The notes below the pieces were generated by a model. The model did not search any database. It worked only from the letters and a program-made list of their open reading frames with translations, and had not been told where the DNA came from. Both the position numbers and the translations under genes were made by a program. A stretch of 47,168 bases of DNA from an uncultured Ruminococcus sp. GTDB taxonomy: Bacteria > Bacillota > Clostridia > Lachnospirales > Lachnospiraceae. The stretch is from NCBI GenBank assembly GCA_900541505.1, contig UQKK01000028.1, forward strand, positions 1 to 47,168. The letters are read 5' to 3'. Every line of letters starts with the position of its first letter. The stretch's first letter is position 1. This document shows positions 40,930 through 47,168 of the stretch, one piece after another.

Positions 40930-41084
40930 AACCTGTTGTGCAATGCATAATATATCAATTCTGCCTGAATCATCAACCAACAAATCCGGGCAACTTGTTG
41001 GATAATAATCAGAAATAAAGGAGGCAGCCGACATGAAAAAACAGCCTGAGGTGACAGCGCAGACCAGGAAAAGACTGATGTAGA
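40930..41084 (+). pseudogene. tetR 5' remnant with intact operators
   Basis: GGAGG (41021-41025) leads to ATG 41034 and MKKQPEVTAQTRKRLM, which reads like the first helix of a TetR-family regulator, then a stop at 41082-41084. The frame is cut at the junction with the aldo/keto reductase remnant. Upstream are two palindromes CAAC-YT-GTTG (40930-40939 and 40992-41001), nested in 12-base inverted repeats (40921-40932 and 40996-41007), probably the old autoregulatory operators. Confidence 0.5.
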
Positions 41085-41364
41085 TTTTTGAATAATCACC
41101 ACACCTTGCTGGATATTCCAGCGCAGAATCACCTGTGCCGCCGTTTTCCCGTGTTTTGCGGCAATTTCCTGTAAAACCGGTTCTGAGAACATCCCTTTCA
41201 CCCCCCCCCTCAGCAAACGGAGCCCACCCCTGCGGCTGCACGCCCAGCTTCTCCATCGCCCGCCAAGCTCCATAGTAATCGCCAAGCGGCATATGAACGA
41301 GATACAGGTCGAGATAATCAAACCCCAGCTTGTGCAGTGAACGTCCAAAGGCTTCCATGGGCAT
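41081..41364 (-). pseudogene. Aldo/keto reductase pseudogene, multiply broken
   Basis: Fragments of an AKR are readable: LHKLGFDYLDLYLVHMPLG, GAWRAMEKL, GVQPQGWAPFAEG, then in another frame MFSEPVLQEIAAKHGKTAAQ and RWNIQQGVVIIQKS. The N-terminal third is missing, about 55 residues between GAWRAMEKL and GVQPQGW are deleted in frame, a run of nine G (41201-41209) shifts the frame by one base, and the C-terminus is cut at the tetR remnant. With eight G the frame would be intact across the tract. Confidence 0.8.
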
Positions 41365-41421
41365 TGCAGTACCATTATATAATGTTATACTTTCTATCGT
41401 TGTAATACTCCCCTTATCTGT

Positions 41422-41949
41422 TTATTCTTCTGCAGCGGACACAGTAATTGTTCCGCTTAGATTTTCGATATATTCCGCACCGACAATTGCCTTGCCCAGT
41501 TCATACAAGCTGCTGTTGGGAGCGCAGGGCGCATAAAACATAACGACATCTCCCCACGGTGCATAGTAGGAAAGTGAACCTGGTTCCCCATCCGAAAACG
41601 GCGCATCCGCGACATCCAGTTTTTCCGGATAAAAGGTCATCTCATTATTGCTGAACGGCTCCACTTCAGTTGTAAGCGGCAGCTGCGCATACAACTCTCT
41701 GGCAGCCTTGCTGTCGTTCAATTCATAAATAATCTCATATTCCTCCGATTTAACAGAAATTCTCATGGTCGCTACCTCCTGCTTTATTGCGTCTGCATCC
41801 TCTGACGGTGATTCTGTCGCTCTTTGTGATTCCGCTTCTGTTTCGGCAGCGTTTTGCTGTGGGTCAGCGCTGTCTGAATCCGGGGCTGCACAGCCTGAGA
41901 CACTTAACAGCAAAAAAAGTGCAGACCCAATGCTGATTATCTTTCTCAT
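41422..41949 (-). CDS. Lipoprotein with cyclophilin-like domain
   Basis: This 175-residue protein has a lipoprotein signal (hydrophobic ISIGSALFLLLSVSGC, lipobox LSVSGC with Cys20). An acidic, serine-rich linker follows. The C-terminal domain of about 115 residues (MRISVKSEEYEIIYELNDSK, LSYYAPWGDVVMFYAP, LYELGKAI) resembles the cyclophilin-like family often found beside flavin-linked reductases. It is anchored outside the membrane. AAGGAG precedes the ATG, and it follows the hydrolase gene by nine bases, so the two form an operon. Function is unknown. Confidence 0.8.
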   Translation of the reverse strand: MRKIISIGSALFLLLSVSGCAAPDSDSADPQQNAAETEAESQRATESPSEDADAIKQEVATMRISVKSEEYEIIYELNDSKAARELYAQLPLTTEVEPFSNNEMTFYPEKLDVADAPFSDGEPGSLSYYAPWGDVVMFYAPCAPNSSLYELGKAIVGAEYIENLSGTITVSAAEE

Positions 41950-41958
41950 GTTCGCTCC

Positions 41959-42900
41959 TTACGTCACATTTTCATGCAGAAAACGCTCGATTTCATCAAA
42001 AGGAATCTTCGAGGTATCATCGTACAAATCCACATGGTTGCAGTTTGGCACAACTATCATTTGCTTCGGCTCAGCTGCCTTTTCAAATGCCATATCGCTA
42101 AAAAAGCGGCTCTCTGCCTGCTCGCCCACAACAAACAAAATCGGACGGGGTGAAATTTCTGCAATATGGTCGTTCAGTGCGTAGTTCATAAAACTCAAAT
42201 CCGAAGTCGTTGTGAAATTCCCTCTCGCGCGGGGATGATGACCACGTTTTGTGGCATAGAACTCGAAAAACTCACGGTTCAGCCCCTGTATTTCATCCGG
42301 GATGACGCTTACAGGCTCTTCCGGGAATGAGGGGATATACTCCGGTTCCCCGTTTTCCGCGTCTTTCCAGCGTCTTTTGGAGAGCTGCTCCTTTTTCTCC
42401 TGAATCTGCTCCGGCGTCTGTCCCATACGGGCGGCGACACTCATATCAAACATACTGGCTGTGATAACTGCTTTGATGCGGGTGTCCATGGCTGCAGCGG
42501 AGAGGGAGAAGCCGCCGCTTCCGCAGATGCCCAGAGCCGCGATTTTGTTCCTCTCTACATAGGGCAGCAGCCCCAGATAGTCCACCCCGGCGCTGATGTT
42601 CTCGCTGAACAAGTCCGGAGATGACACATGACGCGGCTCCCCGCCGGACTCACCCATATAACAGGGGTCAAAGGTAAGGACAACAAAGCCTCTCTTTGCC
42701 AGCTCGTTGGCGTATACAGACGGGCCCTGTTCCTTCACACCGCCGTAGGGAGCTCCCACCACCAGCGCAGGATACTTCTGCTCCTTATCCAGCCCTTTTG
42801 GAATATAGAGGTCCCCTGCCAGGGCGATGCCGTAGCGGTTCTTATAACGGACGTGGTTTCGTTCCACCGATTCATTCAATTTACAGATATATTGACTCAT
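41959..42900 (-). CDS. Alpha/beta hydrolase (dienelactone hydrolase-like)
   Basis: This 313-residue protein has the alpha/beta hydrolase layout: YPALVVGAPYGGVKEQ (oxyanion strand), VVLTFDPCYMGESGGEPR, the nucleophile region LGICGSGGFSLS, then RPILFVVGEQAESRFF (acid) and NCNHVDLYDD (catalytic His). The nucleophile could be the Cys or the Ser of that elbow. AAAGGA precedes ATG 42900, and a promoter lies at 42925-42953. It is divergent from a lysR gene that is now frameshifted. Substrate is unknown. Confidence 0.9.
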   Translation of the reverse strand: MSQYICKLNESVERNHVRYKNRYGIALAGDLYIPKGLDKEQKYPALVVGAPYGGVKEQGPSVYANELAKRGFVVLTFDPCYMGESGGEPRHVSSPDLFSENISAGVDYLGLLPYVERNKIAALGICGSGGFSLSAAAMDTRIKAVITASMFDMSVAARMGQTPEQIQEKKEQLSKRRWKDAENGEPEYIPSFPEEPVSVIPDEIQGLNREFFEFYATKRGHHPRARGNFTTTSDLSFMNYALNDHIAEISPRPILFVVGEQAESRFFSDMAFEKAAEPKQMIVVPNCNHVDLYDDTSKIPFDEIERFLHENVT

Positions 42901-42924
42901 GAAAACCATCCTTTCTTTTTTCTT

Positions 42925-42953
42925 ACTATAACGCAGGAAAATTATAATTACAA
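42925..42953 (-). promoter_or_regulatory. Promoter of the hydrolase-lipoprotein operon
   Basis: Minus-strand TTGTAA (42948-42953) and TATAGT (42925-42930) have a 17-base spacer, giving a short leader before ATG 42900. Confidence 0.7.
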
Positions 42954-42970
42954 ACAGTTGATAATTATGT

Positions 42971-42997
42971 TTTATCATCGTTGTGAGGAATGATAAA
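42971..42997. promoter_or_regulatory. LysR-type operator between divergent promoters
   Basis: TTTATCAT and ATGATAAA form perfect 8-base arms around 11 bases, the T-N11-A form of LysR-type sites. It overlaps the lysR -35 and lies upstream of the hydrolase promoter. Confidence 0.65.
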
Positions 42998-43009
42998 ATC
43001 TGCTATACT
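42981..43009 (+). promoter_or_regulatory. Promoter of the lysR gene
   Basis: TTGTGA (42981-42986) and TATACT (43004-43009) have a 17-base spacer. The leader to ATG 43126 is about 110 bases with no recognised structure. Confidence 0.6.
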
Positions 43010-43125
43010 GAATCTATGTTGAAACTACGAAAGGGAAGGCGTACAACCAATGTGCTGATGAGCCTCACATTCACGCAGCGGGCTCAAACTAAGACAAGCC
43101 AAAGAGATAACAGGAGGAAAAAGAC

Positions 43126-43994
43126 ATGATTGAGACAAGACTTCTTCGCTATTTTCTTGCGGTTGCAAGGGAGCAGAATATAACAAGGGCGGCGGAAACA
43201 CTGTATGTCACCCAATCCACACTTTCCAAACAAATGATGGATTTGGAAAAGCAGCTTGGCAAAAAACTGTTTGTCCGCGGAAAACGAAAACTGTTCCTGA
43301 CGGAAGAAGGCGAATTTCTGCGCGGGCGGGCGCAGGAAATCCTGAATCTCATAGAAAATACGGAGGATGCTTTTCAGACAGGAGCTGAGAGGATTCGCGG
43401 GCACATCACCATCGGCTGCGGCGAGACAATCGCCATGGATGAAATCGCAAGGCTTCTGGCAGAATTTCACCGACTGCATCCAGATGTACAGCTGCACACC
43501 CACAGCGGAGATGCGGATATGATTTTAGAGCGCCTGGACAAAGGGCTGGTAGATATGGGGCTCCTGCTGGGACCAATCAGGCAGGAAAAATATGAGTACC
43601 TCAATCTGCATAAAAAAGACATTTACGGCTTATTGATGCCGTCAGACTGTGACCTGGCTCAGCAGAAGGCAATCAACATCGACCAGTTGAAAGCCCTTCC
43701 GCTGATTCTGTCGGAGCAGACTTTTTCCGGGCATCAGGATTTAGAATGGTTTGGAGCCGATTATTCCGTTTTAAATGTGGCAGCTACTACAATTTAATCT
43801 ATAATGCCACTTTTTTGGTGGAACATGGTATCGGCTACGCATTGTGCCTGGATGGGTTGGTAAATACCCGTGGGAGAAACCTGACCTTCCGCCCCATCAC
43901 ACCGGAACTCTCGGTTGATTTATACATTGTCACAAAGAAGTACCAGACATTTTCCCCGGCAGTAAAAATATTTTTAGAACAAATAAATCAATAG
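43126..43994 (+). pseudogene. LysR family regulator interrupted by a frameshift
   Basis: The first 223 residues read as a LysR regulator: LLRYFLAVAREQNITRAAETL and TQSTLSKQMMDLEKQLG (helix-turn-helix), then the effector domain starting RGHITIGCGET. The frame ends at 43797 with VLNVAATTI. Shifting by one base near 43783 restores YNLIYNATFLVEHGIGY and a normal end at 43994. One missing base in an ACTACAA stretch explains this. The full product would be about 289 residues, normal for the family. The regulator may be lost, or the base may be a sequencing error. Confidence 0.85.
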
Positions 43995-44091
43995 TTTGGC
44001 AGGTTCTTACAACATCTGTTTTATTGAGGGAAAGCTTTTGCTTTAAACAGTCCACTCATGTATCTGCTGTAACATCCAGTTTGCACTCTTC

Positions 44092-44625
44092 CTAAAGAGA
44101 CTTTCCAAGCCTGTATGCAGCATCCATGTGTCTGGAACCGCGGGTCATGGATGGGGAACCGCATCCTGTTCCCAACACCATTCCACAGTCTTCAAAATTC
44201 ATGTACCGGCATATCTTTTTATAATGTTCTGCCGTATATGGCATCACATCATCGTTGCTGTCCCAGGCGGCAGTTATAAGCGCTGCCTTCAAATGCTTCG
44301 CGGACAGTTTTATGGTATAACTGTAAAAACGGTCAATGACCATTTTCAGTTGTGCGGACATTCCGAAATAATAAATCGGTGTGACAAATACCACCATATC
44401 GCTCCCCAGCAAGGCATCCCGAATTATATCGTTATCATCGTTATGTACACATGCTCCGTTCATGCCGCAGTGTTCGCAGCCGATACAAGGGTGCATATCC
44501 ATGTGCGCCACGTCGAGAATTTCCACGTTATGACCGGCTTCTTCTGCTCCTTTGATAAATTGCTCCGCCAACATATTAGACGAACCCTTTTTATGGGGGC
44601 TTCCTTCCAGTATGACAATCTTCAT
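44092..44625 (-). CDS. Flavodoxin/NADPH-dependent FMN reductase family protein
   Basis: This 177-residue flavoprotein has the FMN phosphate loop EGSPHKKGSSNMLAEQF, a cysteine cluster CIGCEHCGMNGACV (three cysteines plus one, as in iron-sulfur flavoproteins but shorter) and the isoalloxazine-binding TPIYYFGMSAQLKMVIDR. AAGGAAA precedes the ATG. It is the last gene of a four-gene operon with the aldo/keto reductase, TetR and flavin reductase genes. The cluster may bind iron-sulfur or only serve structure. Confidence 0.9.
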   Translation of the reverse strand: MKIVILEGSPHKKGSSNMLAEQFIKGAEEAGHNVEILDVAHMDMHPCIGCEHCGMNGACVHNDDNDIIRDALLGSDMVVFVTPIYYFGMSAQLKMVIDRFYSYTIKLSAKHLKAALITAAWDSNDDVMPYTAEHYKKICRYMNFEDCGMVLGTGCGSPSMTRGSRHMDAAYRLGKSL

Positions 44626-44659
44626 TTTCCTTCGTCTCCTTTTTGCAGGGTAAATTCCC

Positions 44660-44725
44660 TTACTCCATTTTACTTTTCCAGAACTGATTTCTTTACTCCA
44701 TTTTACTTTCCCAGAACTGAATCGA
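44660..44725. repeat. 33-base tandem duplication at the end of the aldo/keto reductase gene
   Basis: Two copies (44660-44692 and 44693-44725), differing at a few bases, each encode QFW-x-SKME and a stop on the minus strand. The first stop met by the ribosome, at 44693, ends the protein. Confidence 0.8.
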
Positions 44726-45622
44726 ACTTACGCCGGACGCATCAGCGGCAGCTTCCAAGGAAGCCATTTCCTCTGCGGAAAGAACAATCTCCGCTGTTTT
44801 AACCGCTTCTTCTACCTGATACAGCTTCGTAACGCCCAAAATCGGCAGTACGCCTTTACCTACAGCATAGGCCGTGGCAATCTGCGCCGCAGAGACGTTG
44901 TGCGCCGCCGCAACCTTTTTTAATTCCCCGACAAGGGCGCCAAGCTGAGGCAGCAGCGGATTGAACACCTTGGCTCTGGCACTGCCTTCCGGAAACGGGT
45001 GAGCGGCATCATATTTGCCGGAGAGAGCGCCCTGCTCCAGTGTCATATATCCGTAGAACACAATGTCATTTGCTTTGCAGTAGTCGATAATACCGGATTC
45101 CTCGGACGAACGGTTCAGCAGGCTGTAATGGTTCTGTACTGCTGACAGCCTAAATCCCGCGTCTCTCAGAATCGCTTCCGCTTCTATAATCTGTGCGAGG
45201 TTGTGGTTCGATACGCCAACCGATTTTACCTTCCCGTTTTTCAACAGAGGAATCAACTGCTTTGTATATTCCGGCGCTCCGATTGGATTGTGAATCCAGT
45301 AAATGTCAAAATACTCCATGTTCATTCGCGCAAGGCTGGCATCGCACATTTTTTCCACACTGTTGTCGTACATGGCTGCCATCTGGGGTGTAAACTTCGT
45401 GGATACAATCACATTTTCCCGTCCCGCGTCATTCACAAAACCGCCAAGGATTTTTTCAGATTCTCCGTTACTGTAAGCAGTCGCGGTATCCCACAAGCTC
45501 AAACCGGCTTTCATCGCGGCCTCAAAAATCGGACGAAATTCTTCCCCAGCCATCGTATTTCCAAAGTAACCGTCCGTGTCGCCCCATGCCCAGGCGCCCA
45601 TCGCAATTTTCGGTAAATTCAT
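44693..45622 (-). CDS. Aldo/keto reductase
   Basis: This 309-residue NADPH-type oxidoreductase has the full AKR tetrad: LWDTATAYSNGESE (Asp, Tyr), VSTKFTPQ (Lys) and YWIHNPIG (His). Cofactor-binding parts are VKSVGVSNHNLAQI and the late ILGVTKLYQVEEAV. AAGGAGG precedes the ATG, 21 bases behind the tetR gene. It is in a predicted redox operon with two flavoproteins, probably detoxifying aldehydes or quinones under TetR control. A tandem duplication covers its 3' end. Confidence 0.94.
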   Translation of the reverse strand: MNLPKIAMGAWAWGDTDGYFGNTMAGEEFRPIFEAAMKAGLSLWDTATAYSNGESEKILGGFVNDAGRENVIVSTKFTPQMAAMYDNSVEKMCDASLARMNMEYFDIYWIHNPIGAPEYTKQLIPLLKNGKVKSVGVSNHNLAQIIEAEAILRDAGFRLSAVQNHYSLLNRSSEESGIIDYCKANDIVFYGYMTLEQGALSGKYDAAHPFPEGSARAKVFNPLLPQLGALVGELKKVAAAHNVSAAQIATAYAVGKGVLPILGVTKLYQVEEAVKTAEIVLSAEEMASLEAAADASGVSSIQFWESKME

Positions 45623-45643
45623 TGTATTGTCCTCCTTAAATTG

Positions 45644-46276
45644 TTATAATTCTGTCTCCGGCAAAAGCCGTATTAAGCAATCCCATGTGATTTCATAAAT
45701 GGAAAGATAAGTATAATTCACACCCGCTTCCGCCATCGCCTCCCTTTGCTTATCAGTCACAACTGTATAAGGATATATCCCATAAACAAAAGGGAAAAAA
45801 CAATAAATAAAATTTTGTCGTTCCTTTCCTCCCATTGCAGGAAAGAATTTTGCAAGCAAATCGGCAAAAATCTGCAGCGACTTTCCATATGCCGTTTTAA
45901 ATTCTACAAGCCGTTCCATCCGGCTGTTTTCCTCAATATCGTACATATTCATAGACATAATTTTGAGCAGCTGGCGCCGATGCTCCAGGCTTCCTGCAAT
46001 CTTATCCGCAAAAGACTCCCGGTCAAGGCTTTCATTTTCGTCCATGATAGACTGTAATTCCACAATCCACAGCTCATACTCCTGTTCCAGAAGAGCCAGA
46101 AAAATTTCTTCCTTTGTCTGAAAATAATTATAGATAGACGTCCTTGTAAAAGAGGTTGCGCCGCCAATTTCCTTAATCGTAATCTCTTTGAAGCTCATCG
46201 TCTGATAGAGCTTTGCACAGGCTTCGATAATCTCATTGCGGCGGGCGTTTGTTAGTGTTTCTGATCCTTTTGGCAT
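45644..46276 (-). CDS. TetR family regulator
   Basis: This 210-residue protein has a clear TetR DNA-binding domain (IIEACAKLYQTMSFKEITI and FTRTSIYNYFQTKEEIFLALLE). The C-terminal half is a helical ligand domain ending in a patch of aromatic residues. It starts three bases after the flavin reductase stop, so it is cotranscribed, and it probably autorepresses through the paired operators at 46859-46908. Ligand unknown. Confidence 0.93.
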   Translation of the reverse strand: MPKGSETLTNARRNEIIEACAKLYQTMSFKEITIKEIGGATSFTRTSIYNYFQTKEEIFLALLEQEYELWIVELQSIMDENESLDRESFADKIAGSLEHRRQLLKIMSMNMYDIEENSRMERLVEFKTAYGKSLQIFADLLAKFFPAMGGKERQNFIYCFFPFVYGIYPYTVVTDKQREAMAEAGVNYTYLSIYEITWDCLIRLLPETEL

Positions 46277-46279
46277 TTT

Positions 46280-46828
46280 TTACTCCTTCCTCTTAAAAGA
46301 CAGGCATTTCCCAATCACATTTCCCGTTTTCAAATATTCGTATGTCGGAAACTCAAACAACACCGGCTTCAACGTCTGATAGTTGATTTTTCCCGCTTCA
46401 TTTAGATGTTCCTCCTCTACATAAGTGCTGTCAATCTTGCAGATAAAGCTCTCAAAGTTCGGCGTATTGTAAATATCATCCACCGTACATTCCATAGTCA
46501 GAGGCGCCCTTGTGATAATCGGCGTACCGCCTTCGCCTATTTCATAGGCAAACAATTCGGATTTCTCCTCCTTTAGTCCACTTACGGAACCGGCATAATC
46601 CGCCTGCGGCAGCATTTCTTCATTCACGATATTGATGGAAAGTTTCTGCGTTTTTTTAATGCATCCGTTGATAAAATGCGGTGCGGCAAGGCTGACAAGC
46701 ACACGGTCATGACCAATGATGCCTACGTGGGCTACCAACGTCCAGGTAGGCTGATTTCCATTCATTGCTCCGATGACAGTTACAGGCATCGGGTAGAGAG
46801 CGAGCTGTGAGCCGATATTCTTTTTCAT
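46280..46828 (-). CDS. Flavin reductase family protein
   Basis: This 182-residue protein has the flavin reductase-like split barrel: LYPMPVTVIGAMNGNQPTWT at the N-terminus, VLVSLAAPHFINGCIKKTQK, and the late FEFPTYEYLKTGNVIG. ATG 46828 has GGAGG upstream; the frame extends to 46909 through both operators and the promoter, which excludes an earlier start. First gene of the TetR-controlled operon. It probably reduces FMN or acts directly on an aromatic or quinone substrate with the neighbouring reductases. Confidence 0.92.
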   Translation of the reverse strand: MKKNIGSQLALYPMPVTVIGAMNGNQPTWTLVAHVGIIGHDRVLVSLAAPHFINGCIKKTQKLSINIVNEEMLPQADYAGSVSGLKEEKSELFAYEIGEGGTPIITRAPLTMECTVDDIYNTPNFESFICKIDSTYVEEEHLNEAGKINYQTLKPVLFEFPTYEYLKTGNVIGKCLSFKRKE

Positions 46829-46858
46829 TTCTGAGTACCTCCAATTCTTCTTTTTATT

Positions 46859-46909
46859 CTGACACAGCGTCAGCATAATTACTGTATCACCATTCTGACA
46901 CCGTGTCAA
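46859..46909 (-). promoter_or_regulatory. Promoter with two TetR-type operators
   Basis: Minus-strand TTGACA (46904-46909) and TACAGT (46881-46886) have a 17-base spacer. TGACACCGTGTCA (46896-46908) covers the -35, and CTGACACAGCGTCAG (46859-46873) lies near the start point. Their centres are 36 bases apart. Confidence 0.75.
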
Positions 46910-46993
46910 TATAGAGGTAGAGATTTTATTTATTGTTTACAGTTTGGTGATTTTTACTGAGCTATCTGGTTTATTTTATTCAATGATACTAAT

Positions 46994-47040
46994 AAAAAGC
47001 CGGAAGCCTAAGCTGTTGTCTAAACAGCCCAAACTCCCGG
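46994..47040 (-). terminator. Terminator of the gene at the right edge
   Basis: An imperfect long stem (CCGG at 47000-47003 with CCGG at 47037-47040, inner CTGTT/AACAG) is followed on the minus strand by CTTTTTATT. It lies 37 bases past the stop of the partial gene. Confidence 0.65.
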
Positions 47041-47077
47041 AACTTTCTTGTTTTTCAATACTTTTCCATTAATTACA

Positions 47078-47168
47078 TCAGCGTTTTCGGGAAAGCAGCG
47101 TCACTACTTCACAATGGCTTGAGTGGGCAAAAAAGATGTCGCACCCCACTGGTATCCCCTTGGCGGAA
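47078..47168 (-). CDS. C-terminal fragment of a gene extending beyond the window
   Basis: The minus strand is open from the right edge to TGA 47078-47080 and encodes 29 residues including IPVGCDIFFAHSSHCEVVTL and ending LLSRKR. The H-C-E-V-V-x-L-L-S tail recalls the C-termini of RlmD/TrmA-like RNA methyltransferases, but the rest is too short to decide. The terminator just downstream supports it being a real gene end. Confidence 0.4.
   Translation of the reverse strand, partial: SAKGIPVGCDIFFAHSSHCEVVTLLSRKR

Noticed and set aside
43084..43503. Minus-strand frame of 139 codons over lysR
   Set aside because: It is antisense to a clear LysR DNA-binding domain.

Overview
The window looks like a chromosomal piece of a Gram-positive, spore-forming gut anaerobe of the Lachnospiraceae (Clostridium cluster XIVa). 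Supporting signs are the strong GGAGG-type ribosome binding sites, sigma-A promoters with 17-base spacers, Clostridia-typical families (DUF4364, DUF2325, DUF6110, CBS-containing family II pyrophosphatase), an oxygen-labile iron-sulfur serine dehydratase, a BclA-like collagen protein, and moderate GC content. No tRNA, rRNA, CRISPR array or complete transposase gene was seen. Most of the window is ordinary core genome; the right end, from about 40.9 kb, is more accessory and carries several broken genes.

Layout. 1-6.0 kb: a yqhQ (DUF1385)-rpmE-rho housekeeping group, split by a sulfur module (cysK-metY and a divergent TSUP exporter). 6.3-8.9 kb: malic enzyme, a TIGR01212 radical SAM protein and DUF4364 on the plus strand. 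8.9-16.6 kb: rarA, tcdA, a polysaccharide deacetylase, a MATE pump, a flavin reductase, a Mn-type pyrophosphatase and an S1-domain protein. 16.7-25.9 kb: an iron locus (below). 25.9-32.9 kb: a second MATE pump, L-lactate dehydrogenase, a lone rhamnulose-1-phosphate aldolase, a proline/alanine-rich membrane protein, an omega-amidase-like nitrilase and sdaAB-sdaAA. 33.0-36.2 kb: csoR-copA copper operon with a MITE-like insertion behind it. 36.4-39.0 kb: a glycosyltransferase followed by a collagen-like exosporium protein. 39.1-47.2 kb: DMT exporter, SRAP protein, decayed tetR and aldo/keto reductase remnants, lipoprotein, alpha/beta hydrolase, frameshifted lysR, and a four-gene flavin reductase-TetR-AKR-flavodoxin operon.

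The most interesting region is the iron locus. A P1B-type ATPase with an SCA membrane motif and an arginine-rich, cysteine-free N-terminus follows a small GxxxG protein (DUF6110). This pair matches the architecture of FezB/FezA, the ferrosome (membrane-bounded iron granule) proteins known from Desulfovibrio magneticus and Clostridioides difficile. Ahead of them lies an easily missed 26-residue membrane peptide. Around them are a DtxR-family regulator with iron-type ligands, a Fur-like protein without the usual histidine cluster, an HMA/FeoB-associated fusion, a heterodimeric ABC transporter, and what appears to be a deletion scar of feoAB with its promoter intact. Three promoters here share an operator, GTTAG-N6-CTAAC (one copy imperfect), which suggests one regulon.

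Other notable structure: a 143-base element with 12-base terminal inverted repeats and an 8-base target duplication; an internal ribosome binding site that could make a free copper chaperone from the 3' end of copA; two convergent gene pairs whose stop codons lie inside a shared bidirectional terminator; and several small deletion or frameshift scars. Function names are read from motifs and family memory, without database searches.
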